DNA of 64,000 bases from Przewalskia tangutica (lineage: Eukaryota > Streptophyta > Magnoliopsida > Solanales > Solanaceae), in the NCBI GenBank assembly GCA_029844215.1, contig CM056736.1, positions 25,419,501-25,483,500 on the forward strand. The letters are read 5' to 3'. Position numbers and translations under genes: made by a program. The notes under the pieces were generated by a model, which ran no database searches, was not told where the DNA came from, and was given only the letters and a program-made list of their open reading frames with translations. Position 1 is the first letter of the stretch. Each line of letters opens with the position of its first letter. Of the stretch, positions 34,375 through 44,884 are shown piece by piece.

Positions 34375-36588
34375 ATTAAATATTTTTTAAATATTATATA
34401 TTATTATTATTGCATCGACATTTTCATTTTGATAATTTTGTATCTTTTTAAATAATTAACCTGTTTTGTATTTTTGTCAAACCAGTCTGAGGCCCAATCC
34501 GAATGATTCCAATCCAACACCATTTTTAATTTCATCCAAATACCCTATTTTTTTCCCCCCCCCCCCCCCCCCCACCCCTAAAATCAAATATCACTTTTAA
34601 TTTCCCCCCAAAAAATCAAACCCAAACCCTAAATCTAAATACCCATATAAATAAAACATTACCCCTCTTTTTTAACAACATCAGCCAGTCGCAGCCTTCA
34701 TTACCCTCTCCCTTTTCATTTTTTCTTTTTGAAAACACTACCACCATCTCGTCGCCCTTTCCCCTCTCCCCACACCTCATCTCCCGTCGTCGTCGGACCT
34801 CCGGCGAACCACACTGTTCCCATCGCCGACGGAACCATCACGCCTAACCAAACCCGTCGACCACTGTAACCCGTCTCCCGTCGCCACTGCTCACCACTGT
34901 CCGCATCTTTAAACCAGCGGTGGCGTCGCTCCGGCATTTTGCCGACGAGGCGACGCCGACCCCGTCTCTCATTTTGGTTGTTGTTGGTTTCGTTATGGGC
35001 AATTTTTTAGCATTTTTGATATCTTGTCGTAGTTCTAAAACTCTGGCGACCTGCGTTTGGTGTTGTTCCTTGGTATTTGTTGTTGGTTCTTATTAATGGA
35101 CTGATTTTGGTATCTGGACGGAGTTTACAAAACTCCGGCGACCTCGGCTAACTCTATTTTAATGTCTAGTGCATACTTTTGGAGGTTTGAGACTTATTTC
35201 GCATTGTTGTTCTGATTTTTTATGTCTTACCGGAGTACTTAAAAACTTCGGTGACCTTGTTGGCTTTATTCCTACGATCGGTCATTGTTTCATCGTGTTT
35301 TGTCTGATGATTTAAGCGATGTTGGCTACTGCTTTACTTTTTAGGTTTGTGTTGGTACTGATCTTTGTTGATACTGGTTGTCGATGATTCTCCCCCCTTT
35401 TTATTTTATTAAACAGATTTAGAACAAATACTACATTTTTTGTTACTGGACTGAGTTTAACTTTCTAATTTTTCGGGGTATTTGAAGGAGTCCAAAACTC
35501 CGGCGACCATTGGCTTTATTTTCGGGATGTTGGGACTGATCTTGGTATCTGATTGGGCTGAATATTTTTGGTTAAATGTGGTTTTCCGGCGAGCCATTCG
35601 CTGTTTGTTTCCACTGTCTGCAGACCATTTTTGGTCACTGTCTTGCTTTGCTGTTCACTGTTCATGATGACTGATTTTGGCAATTTCACTTTTATTTTTA
35701 AACTGGTTTGAACGTGATACTACACATTTGGCCAATGAAAAAGTTATCCGTCGATTTTTTAGGCCTCCACAGTTGCAAAGACGGAAAATAAAATAAAATG
35801 AAGCTTTCTGGGCGTTGATGATTTCTTCTACTTACACAGGATAACCAACATGCGCTGGCAGGGCGAATTCTCGCAGCCGCACTTGTTTAGGATGTCCTAC
35901 TTTATTTTTATATATATCTGAGCCATCCGTGTTTAAAACTATTACTGTTTTGGCGCGGATCTTAAGGTTTTATTTATTTTATTGTTTTTAACAATATTGG
36001 CCGATGAAGGAATCTCCGTCTGATTTCCAAGGCCTCCCCTGTACAAAAGACGGATTTATTTTTGGCTTTACTTGTTAATTCTTGTCATTGCATTAAAATT
36101 ATTTATTCTATTACTAACACTTTTACTAAGTGTTTATGCAGGTACCTGGAGATCATCTTGTGCAAAAGGCCTAAAAAAGGCTAAAAGGTGTCCCGGAGTT
36201 TTATTCGATTTTAGCTTCATTATTCTGTATTGCATTCCATTTTAATTGTAAATTATGAAAACTGCTTAAAATATGTAGAATAAAAAAGGCAATAAATAAT
36301 TAACCTAGGTTTGAACGAATAACCGCAAGTTAGCGGATCTTAAAGGATGCTTAACTCCTTCCCTTTAGGATAATAAAGAACCCTGATTCAGAATCTCATT
36401 AATTTCGCAGATCATTAAATGAAGATTAATTGCAGTACTTTTATTGCAATAAATCAAGTGTCCTAATTCACTTAACTAATTAGGTGGCGACTCTTCAAAA
36501 TCAGCATTATTGCTCCATCCAGGGAACCGCGCCAAAGAGCAACGTTGCGGATATCGTTCAGACCCCGAGGTCAAAAACGGGCGCGACA
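34375..36588 (+). repeat. Tat-D 3' LTR, second part
   Basis: Continues 'attaaatattttttaaat' exactly where the LTR broke. It contains a 19-base C run (34555-34573), a TATA box at 34646, the 'aaaactccggcgacc' phrases, and ends 'gggcgcgaca' at 36588. By eye about 2% base difference from the 5' copy in a 360-base sample (18300-18660 against 35460-35820). Confidence 0.92.
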
Positions 36589-36593
36589 CCAAC

Positions 36594-37700
36594 AACTTTG
36601 TGAGACTTGATATTTTAGAATCTGGTGAGGTTATAGCATATATGGAGGCAGAGTCATATCTATTGGAGCAGATTCAGGCTCAACAATTTGATGATGAGAA
36701 ATTATGTAAGATTCAGGACAAGGTGTTCCTAGGAGAATCCAAGGAGGTAATTTCGGATGAGGAAGGTGTTTTAAGGATCAAATGTCATATTTTTGTTCCT
36801 CGAGCATGTGATTTAACTAGGTTGATCACGAAGGAGGCCTACGGTTTGAGATTTTATATTCATCCGGGGGCTACTAAGATGTACCGTGACTTGAAGCACC
36901 ATTACTGGTGGTGTTGGATGAAGAGGGACATAGTGTATTTTGTTTGGTGTTTGAATTGTCAACAAGTGAAGTGCATCAAACGCCTGGAGGTGTGACTTAG
37001 AGGATGCCATACCTGGGTGGAAGTGGGAGCGGATTATTATGGATTTCATAGTAGGGTTACCACATACTTTGGGTAAGTTTGATGTTATATAGACCATTGT
37101 GGATCGATTGACCAAGTCAACGCATTTCATTCTGGTTCGTACTACCTACAATTCGGAGTTGTTACCAAGATCTACATTTGGTAGATAGTTTATTTAAATC
37201 GTGCCTATTTTTATCATTTTGACTCGGGGCACACACTTCACATCTAATTTTTGCGGTCTATGGAAAATGAAGTTGCGTACTCAGGTGGAGCTTAGTACAA
37301 ATTTTCACCTCCGGACTGATGGTTAGTTGGAGTGTACTATTCAAGTCATTAGGATATATTGTGATCATGTGTGATTGACTTTGGCACTCACTGGGACCAG
37401 TTCTTGCCTTTGGTGGAGTTTACATACAACAATAGTTACCATTAGAGCATTGATATGGCATCATTTGAGGCATTATATGGTAGGATATCAATTTTCGATT
37501 GGTTGGTTCGGTGTTTTTTTAGTATAGGCCATAGGTTAAATATTGTTGAGATATTCGTTGGATAAGGTCAAGTTGATTCAGGTTAAGCTTCTTACGGCTC
37601 GGAGTAGGCAAAAGATTTATGTGGGAAAGAAGGTTCGTCAATAGGAGTTCATGGTTGGGGATCATGATGTTTTAAGGTTTCACCCATGAAAGGTGTGATG
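36594..37700 (+). pseudogene. Tekay-C integrase remnant (continues from 16965)
   Basis: The frame resumes across the ccaac duplication with VRLDILESGEVIAYMEAE, then SDEEGVLRIKCHIFVPR, the zinc finger HPGATKMYRDLKHHYWW...CLNCQQVKC (36859-36972), then core pieces MDFIVGLPHTLGKFDVI and IVDRLTKS near 37041-37125, LRTDG near 37310 (third acidic region degraded), and later KVKLIQVKLLTARSRQK near 37568. Stops and frameshifts after 36993 break it. Confidence 0.88.
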
Positions 37701-38060
37701 AAGTTTGAAAAGAAGGTCAAGTTGAGCCCGATGTATATCGGGTCATTCGAGATTATTCAGTGTATTGGAAAGGTAGCTTACGAGTTAGCCTTGCCACTTG
37801 GGTTATCAGGAGTTCACCTTGTGTTTCATATTTCGATGTTGAAGAAGTAACATCAGGATGCCTCTATGTGATTAAGTGGGACTAAGTGTTTGGCTTTTGA
37901 AGAGGAGTAGTATCCATCTTGGATAGGTTGGAAGTTAAGGTCAAAAACAATTGCTTCAGAAAAGATTCAGTGGAAGTATCGTCCGATTGAAGAGGCTACT
38001 TGGGAGACCAATTCGGACATGCGGACCAGATATCCCCAGTTTTTTGAGAGTTTGGGTACT
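37680..38060 (+). pseudogene. Tekay-C integrase tail with chromodomain remnant
   Basis: GVMKFEKKVKLSP near 37692, then out-of-frame ELALPLGL- and VHLVFHISMLKK-like pieces to 37850, then a chromodomain-like end at 37960-38060 (QWKYRPIEEATWETNSDMRT, RYPQFFES). This supports placement in the chromovirus group. Confidence 0.78.
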
Positions 38061-38110
38061 TTCTTTTCCTTTACCATTTAATATCGAACGTTTATTTAAG
38101 TAGTAGATGA

Positions 38111-38836
38111 TCTAATGACCCTTCAAGTTATTTTGAGCATTCAAACTCTCTTTCCCCCAAATACCTTTCCTCTAACTTTTACGAGGATGGGTGGCATAAT
38201 TCTTGAGGCAATCAGGTGAGTATCGGAGAAGAATTTATGAAATTAGAAGTTTCTAAGTTAAGAAAATGAAAAAGTTTGACCAAAGTCATTACCGGGGGTT
38301 AACGAGGTCGAATGAGAGTTTCATCGATTCCATTAGGTTCGGAATGTAATTTATGACTTAGTCGATCCATTGGTTCAGGTCGTGAGGGGTTCGGGTATGA
38401 TTTGGATCGTTGGTTGAGAAACTAGTTAAGTTAAGAATTTAGAGTTGATTGCGGTCAATATCAAGTCAAAACAACTTCTTTTGGATATTTTTAATGCACG
38501 AACAGGTTCAGAGCATATTTTATGACTTAAATGCATATTTGGTTTGCCTACGAGAGGTTCCAGATGAGTTTCAGATGTTGAATCGAGGTTCGGATAAAAT
38601 ATTGAGATTGCTTGTTTTTTGGTTCCGGGCACCCTTCTACGCGCATAGTGATAAGGATGTCGTGATCGCGTATCTTGGTGGGGCTCTAGCTATCACGATC
38701 ATGGTATGTCCTTTGCAATCGCAAAATAGTATGTTGGCATGTCTATGTCGATGGTCACTGCGAACGCGTTGAGCGTGGTCCCGATCACGGAGATGATTTT
38801 GTAAGTCGGGTCCAGGTAGTGCATCGCGATTGCGTG
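38111..38836 (+). repeat. Tekay-C 3' LTR, first part
   Basis: Begins 'tctaatgacccttcaagtt' (first TG apparently now TC), just after the end of the integrase gene. Non-coding. It breaks at the gcgtg target site (38832-38836) where Tekay-B inserted, and continues at 48331 with 'attgggatttgagatcacg'. Confidence 0.7.
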
Positions 38837-41800
38837 TGTTATACCCCGTATTTCCAGAGTATGTACGTAAGGACGTACGTAGAAAATTTTGAAGTTTAAA
38901 GTGGCTTGGCCGAATTATTTTGTTCACAACACCCGTTTAGAGTCGTTTTTCGACGAAACATTTCCACAGCTTTCGTAGGGTAAATTACGGCTATGTCATT
39001 TTTAATTTTTGCGGATTTTTCCGAGTGACGGAACATTTTGGACCAACGAGAGGGCGACACTTGTCAACCTATCATTTGAGCAAGTTTTGGGAGTTTGGCT
39101 TGGACTCAATGGTGAATATTTTGTCAATTTGTAGGTAGGATATTTTGTTGTAGATAGATAAGGTTCACTTGGCAAGATCTTGGCCATTGGTTGGCCTTTG
39201 CTAGACCTATAAATACCCCCCTCTTTGATGACTTCTTCATCCATTCCTAAAATATTTCTAAGTGTTAAATCCTCCTCCCTCCTTGTGTTGAGTTCGTGAG
39301 AGCCTCCCTCCCCTTGGCGAGAGCCCTCCCCCTCGAGGGTGCTAGCCGTGGGGTACCCCTAGCCTAGTTGTTTCAGTATAATACCCCTCTTGGTAGAAAT
39401 ACTCTCAAAAGTATTGTTATAATGCCCAAATTACCTTAGTCAGATACCTTGTAGTATTCTAAGGTTATACCTATTCAAAAGCCAGTTATACTATCATACT
39501 TCCCGTAATTCAAAAAAACCAAACCCTAAGGAAAAAATCCATAGTTAGTTGGAGAAATTATTAGAAGTTGGTTAGAACTTCTAAGGGTTGTTTGGAGCGG
39601 GTCGGAGCGCACGGAGTAGGAGCTAAACCTTTCTCAGGATCGACATTTAAACTCGGATAATTATGGGCTTATCGAGGTAAATATCTTGTCCCTCTATTGT
39701 AATTGGAAATTACATGATTGTTAGACTATATAGTTGAAGTATACTATCTATTGAATCGAACGTTGTTGTCGTGCAATGTCTTTTGACTTAAGCTGAATAA
39801 TAAGAAACCTTTTCGAAGAAAATCTTGTTGTATTTTACATGTGATGTATTCTGAGACTTGTGTAGCTTTTCGCGAGGTAGAATTGTGCCAGTCCGGATTA
39901 AACGTATACCCCCCCCCCCCCTGGTGGGCAGGGTAGCCGCCCCCGATAGAGGAGGAGATTTACGTTGTTGCGGGAGAGTCTTCTGAATTTTACGTAGAAT
40001 GTTCTACGATTAGACCTAAATGTTAATAAGCGCGTGGCCTTATAGGTTGAAGTACTACGTGTGGCGCGATCTACTTGGAAAGGAGTAGCCGCGGTTGGAA
40101 GTACTTGAGCGTTTTGCTATTAGTCGATACTCGTCGCGGTATGTGAACCTCTTCCTATCTCTTCTAGCATGATGTGTGTGTAACTATGTAGTACGGTAGA
40201 CGCATGTGTTAAATGTATTTGATTGGTCTAAAACATAAAGTGTTATAACGGCTTTATGGGAAGTTGGTTATAATGACTTTATGTAGGTAAGAAAATACTT
40301 GTGGTTTTAAAGGTAATCGATTTGAATCAGAATCGGTGGTTATGTGATAATAAAGAACTTGAAGTATTTCAAAGGATTTTTGAATCATTTTGAAAGAAGA
40401 GTAATACTTGGTTTCTTTTGAAAACTTAAGAGTTTTACTAGCTTTACGGGAAGTTAGGTATAACGGCTTAAGAATGTTTCTTGATTTGAAATCGAATGTG
40501 TATCGACAAACCACCGCGGCGTTAATAAAAGGAAATGTTTGTGGATTAAGTATTATTAAAACCGTAGAAACTTCCATCCGCATAGAAGCTAAGATGAGAC
40601 AAAATGATATTTCTAGATCATGCATCAGTAATAAGATTTTTATAAACAAGAATATCCTACTCACATATAAGGCTTATGTTTCTCGGATGGTTTAAAGAGA
40701 ATGATATTCTTAAGTGATTAATACTATGAACTACGAAACCCTTTCAAAAATGAGAAACTTGAACATTGGAAATTAGGCAAACTTGAACATTGGAAATTAG
40801 GCAAACTTGAACATTGGAAAAGAATGTTGCTACTTGATTTTACAAAGTGAAGTAATTGATTTACTTTAAAAAGATAGTCACTCTATTTTTATACCACGGG
40901 TATTGTGTGACATTGTGAAAGTAACGTATCTTTTAAAGAGTTAATGTATGAAGTACTTTGGGGATAAAACCCCGAACTTGTTGGCATATAGTAGAAAGTA
41001 CCTTGTGTGTATAACTTGATTGTGTTGGTTTGTGATAGCCTTGTAATACTTTCTTGTTGATTGATAAGTAAACATGCTAGGATGCTACGTGTGTTAGTGT
41101 CTTGTGATGTTAGTGTAAAGGGGTTTTCCCCTCGACTGCGCTTAAAGTTGTTTGACTATCAGCCGTTATGTTGGTATTGTACCACTCACCTTGACTTGTT
41201 TAGGAGGTTAAGCGCCTCCGACGCGGGGTAGACTCAAGTGATGCAGGACCATGATTCGAGAATACCTTATGCGGGTCGGGGATCCATGCGGAACTACGGG
41301 AGTTCCGGTTAGTTTGCGGCCCTTGTGGTCACGCGGTCTTTGTGGCTACGCGATCGCGAGTCGGGGCGATCGCCGGGAGTAGCTACCCTCGATGCGAGAA
41401 TACCTCACGCGGGCCTATGAGGTTGGCCTACGGAGTGCGGAGAGTTCGGGGCTAGACGCGCACATTTGATCTGCGGGCGAGTGACGGCTTTGATCATGTG
41501 ACGGTGCAGAGCGGATATCATGACACGCTTTATGACCTTGCTAATCGTAGGTGTTAGTAGTCGGCTATGCCTTCGATTTCACCTGTCATCGTTTTATTAG
41601 GACACAGTGGGACTGGTGTTCATGTGTATTCCTTGGTGCTTTTATATCATAAACGTCGGCGATGAGGAAGGTATTCCAGGCATGATTGATGTTGTGGGCG
41701 TGAGACCCATAGTTATACTTGAGTGATGACTTTGAGGCGTGAGTCCCTAACTTGACATATTTGTTTATTTATTGTGCGTAGTTTGGTTACCATACAAGTC

Positions 41801-42267
41801 TCTGTTTCATATATCGCTATGATTTCATTCTGATATTTTTCGGCCACATACTTGGTACTGTTGTCTCGACCTCGCCGGCTGCGTTCATGCCGCAGTTGAG
41901 GTACACGATCGTTGATCCTCGCTCTAGGGTCCGGTTCAGCGTTTAGGAAGCTCCGTTCCTCGGAGGCTTATCTTAGTATAGTCCCCGTTGTTATAGGTGC
42001 TACATTCGTGGTATGACGGGGCCCATCCGTCGTTGTTGTCATATCATTCGTAGGTGCGTAATCTTGTTGTGGGCGTGGTTTGTAAAAAGATTAAACTGCT
42101 CATGTTGAAAGAATTGTTGTTTATATATATGCCGAAAGGCAAGTGTTCCTGATTATCGCTTATACTCGTTATTTCATGTTATTGATTTATGTTCCTGATT
42201 TTCTCTCGATGTATGACTACTAGGGTGCCCGGTAAGGCACGATCCACGGCCCGGTTCGGTCGTGACA
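38837..42267 (+). repeat. Tekay-B 5' LTR
   Basis: Collinear with 44885-48325. Includes a TATA box at 39208, a 13-base C run at 39909-39921, three direct copies of 'acttgaacattggaaattag' near 40770-40820, and a GC-rich stretch at 41210-41480 with two 'cgagaatacct(t/c)a(t/c)gcggg' words. Confidence 0.93.
39208..39215 (+). promoter_or_regulatory. TATA box in Tekay-B 5' LTR
   Basis: 'tataaata' in 'gacctataaataccc'. It is conserved in the 3' LTR at 45239-45246 ('gactataaataccc'). Confidence 0.7.
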
Positions 42268-42271
42268 AAAG

Positions 42272-42283
42272 TGGTATCGAGCG
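42272..42283 (+). promoter_or_regulatory. Primer-binding site of Tekay-B (initiator tRNA-Met type)
   Basis: 'tggtatcgagcg' five bases after the LTR end 'cgtgaca', with the same missing A as Tekay-A. Confidence 0.8.
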
Positions 42284-42420
42284 ATTAATCCTCGGAAAGT
42301 GTCTAGCCGTATCAGATCCGAAGTCTTGATTATCGGTGTGTTGTGCACCAATAATCGTGAGGCTATAGGATATTTAGGATTGGTTTCCATTTTTCTCATT
42401 CGAGATCGTGCCTTGTAGCC

Positions 42421-43140
42421 GTGATAAGTTGGACCTCTAACGTATTTCTTTCCCTTACCGCTATACCTCCACGTAGGGCAAACCCGCCCGGGAGAGGCGG
42501 CATGGCGGAGCCGCAAGTAGAGTTCGAGAGGTTACGAGGGCGAGCCCAATCATCACCGGGTGGTGTTTTATTCGGGAGTTATGCTACGCCGCTAGCCCCA
42601 ACAGAGTTTAGCACGGGCGGCGATTCCTCTTACCGCGCCATGATATTTGAACCTTCATCCGCGGCCGAACAGAGAATATAGATTGCCAAGAGACAACCAC
42701 ATTAGCTATGGATTTGGCTACAGAGAGTATACCGATGTACAGCGAGTCTTGATGACTATCTAAGAGAGGTGTGTGCGAAAGTAATTCTTCAGTTAGGCTT
42801 GAGCATTGCCGGTGGACGGGCTGGTGCGCAGCAGGCCAAGAAACGTAGAGATCGACGGGTTAACGGGCGGCGAGAAGAGGGCGAGCGGCAAGTCCTTTGG
42901 CAACTTTCGAGTCGAGTCACCTCACAATAGATTAGATTATGCACATCCACGGTGCGAAAGGTCCTCCGGGGTTCGGGACGTTCGGGGTGGCGAGAGTTGG
43001 TGAGCTCGAGTTTCGGTTCACGATGATGCACGTCATCCCGGAATGTCGTCTTTTAGTTGGTACTTGTTGTACTACGACCGCCGTGGTCTGATGTCGAAAG
43101 AGTGTCCTTGTAGGAGGACTTAGCCTTCAGGATCGGTGGG
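42421..43140 (+). pseudogene. Tekay-B gag remnant
   Basis: Positionally the gag region: it starts after the primer site, holds several short open stretches rich in Arg and Gly, and ends with a knuckle-like piece near 43068-43115 (YYDRRGLMSKECPCRR) that corresponds to a degraded CCHC box. No continuous gag domain is readable. Small indels in GC-rich words are frequent here. Confidence 0.55.
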
Positions 43141-43990
43141 TAGTTCGTCATCTTCCTTAGCTATGCGCCCTACGGGGCAGGTTTGATTAGAACGACTAAG
43201 GGGAGTGAAGCAGTAAATACAGATAGATCTTTAACCCTATAGGGATTAGTATGTGTGATAGGGTGAGTATACCTTAAGTGTTATATTCTGATAACATTGT
43301 GTAAATTGTAATTAGAAATCTTGGTTAGTTAACCAAGTAAGATTTGGGGGATAGAGAAGGTGTGAGCCTTAGAGTTTTATACGTAGAGACCTTAGAGGTA
43401 AGGCCATCTCGAGTAAAAGACGTATGTTTATGTTTGACCCTTATAGGAGTGCATAGTGCCGCGTGAGCTATGTTCTGGGATAAGTCCCCGAGTAGTGTGG
43501 AATGAAGAGGGTAGTTGAGCTAAGAAGACGCCAGGTTTTCGTAACGTGATTAGTGAGAGTTTTCCTTGGAGAGCTAGCATTTAGCGCGTTGCCGGGTCGT
43601 GTTGAGGCCAAGTTGCGGGTCAACCCGCGGCATGTTTGGTGGTGGGGTCAGTTTGTGGTGGTCCCGCCTTGTGGTAGTGTCACGAGGGTGTTAGGCCCGA
43701 GTTTAGTTAACTGTCAGAGTCGTGGACGATTCGACCGATGGTCGGGCGAGGAGGTCGACCATCTTGTCTTCTAGCAAGGCCGTTTACTCGGCAGAGGTTA
43801 TGCGAGATGTTACATCGAGAAGGTGGTAGTGGCTGAGGTGCCTACACACCTTAAGGCAGACGATGGAGCCTGTTACTACTGTTTCTTTTTCTGGAGGTTT
43901 TACCAGGCAAGGTTAGGAACTCAGGTGAGTCTCAGAATCGCATTCGCCCTCGGGCCAGGGTGTGTATTTCAGAGGTAGTTGGGGGGATTG
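43141..43990 (+). other. Tekay-B internal region, unassigned
   Basis: I cannot assign protease, RT or RNase H motifs in any frame here; the catalytic FIDD-type motif is absent. Short open stretches such as 43553-43774 show no family features. This is where a full element would carry most of pol. Confidence 0.5.
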
Positions 43991-44450
43991 TTGTCTCCTG
44001 TGGAGGGAGTGTTTAGGCTACCATTTCAGTTTTCGAATGTCGCCTTATGAGGCCTTGTAGGGGCGGAAGTGTAAGTTGTCGGTCGATTGGTTCGATGTTG
44101 GCAAGATTCAGATAGTTGGTTCAGGCTTGTTCCAGCAGACTGTGGATAGGGTAAAGCTTGTCTAGAAGAGGTTCTGGCAGCTCAGAGAAATCGTGCGGAT
44201 AATCGGCGACGACGCTTAGAGTTGAGTTGATCGGTCTTCTTGAAGTACCACCCGGTTTGGGTGTGACGAGTTTTGGAAAACAGAGGAACTTAGCGAGTTA
44301 CTTTGGGCCCTTTGAGTTCATGTGAAGAATAGGCGGGTTGCCTATATGTTAGCATTTGCCGTCCGACTTAGGAGGCGATGCGTCCGGTCTTCGTATTGAT
44401 ATGATCGGGAAAGTATCGGAGATCCATCGAGTGTTCGATTAATGATGACC
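43991..44450 (+). pseudogene. Tekay-B integrase 3' part
   Basis: Around 44045-44200 broken frames give YEAL-, GRKCKLSV-, WFDVGKIQIVGSGLFQQTVD- and RVKLV-like pieces that line up with the integrase segment of Tekay-A at about 27500-27650. GPFEFM- and HRVF-like pieces follow near 44308-44440. Stops include TAG within the YGRK region. Confidence 0.65.
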
Positions 44451-44873
44451 ACGTTAGAGATAGTAACCCGAGTTTTGAAACGAAGCGATGCTCGAAATGT
44501 GGTAAGAGTTCAGTGTCTGACGACCTCGTGGATCGCGTGCGGCCGGTACCATTGTTGGGTCGCGGGTGACACTAGAACCTCGCGGCAAAGTGACAAAAGT
44601 GGTATCACGGCGAGTAAAGGGAGAAGCGAGCATGTATGGCGAGCATAGATGTGATCATTTCTTTTGTAAGGAGAAGGTCGAAGGAAGTATATTTTAGACC
44701 CGGAGAGAAGTGTTTGTGGTAATGTTAGAGTGTTTCTCGTGGACTTGGATGGAGGTATTTGCGGGTGTTTACGTGGCCATGTGTGGCGGGATTGTTCTCG
44801 TAAGTATAGTAGTGAAGACTATCTTTGCGGCGTTTGTTTGAGACTTAGAAGGAACATTCGGACGAATGTTTCT

Positions 44874-44884
44874 AAGGAGGAGAA
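44874..44884 (+). promoter_or_regulatory. Polypurine tract of Tekay-B
   Basis: 'aaggaggagaa' immediately before the 3' LTR start, preceded by the inverted 'cattcggacgaatg' motif at 44856-44869. Confidence 0.8.

Larger units (their letters stand above)
16966..36588 (+). mobile_element. Tat-D: non-coding Tat/Ogre-type LTR element inserted in Tekay-C and itself split by Tekay-A
   Basis: The boundaries are exact: TSD ccaac at 16961-16965 and 36589-36593, element ends TGTTGACAG and GCGACA. 5' LTR 16966-19422 (2457 bp). The 3' LTR begins at 24042, is interrupted at 24295 by Tekay-A, and resumes at 34375-36588 (about 2468 bp in total). The primer-binding site is at 19426. The internal region 19423-24041 (4.6 kb) has no recognisable gag, protease, RT, RNase H or integrase, so this is a non-autonomous member that would need proteins from a full relative. 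Confidence 0.92.

Noticed and set aside
42272..42283. tRNA gene at tggtatc sites (also 31825, 50956, 61299)
   Set aside because: Only the short primer-binding complement is present, next to LTR ends; no cloverleaf.
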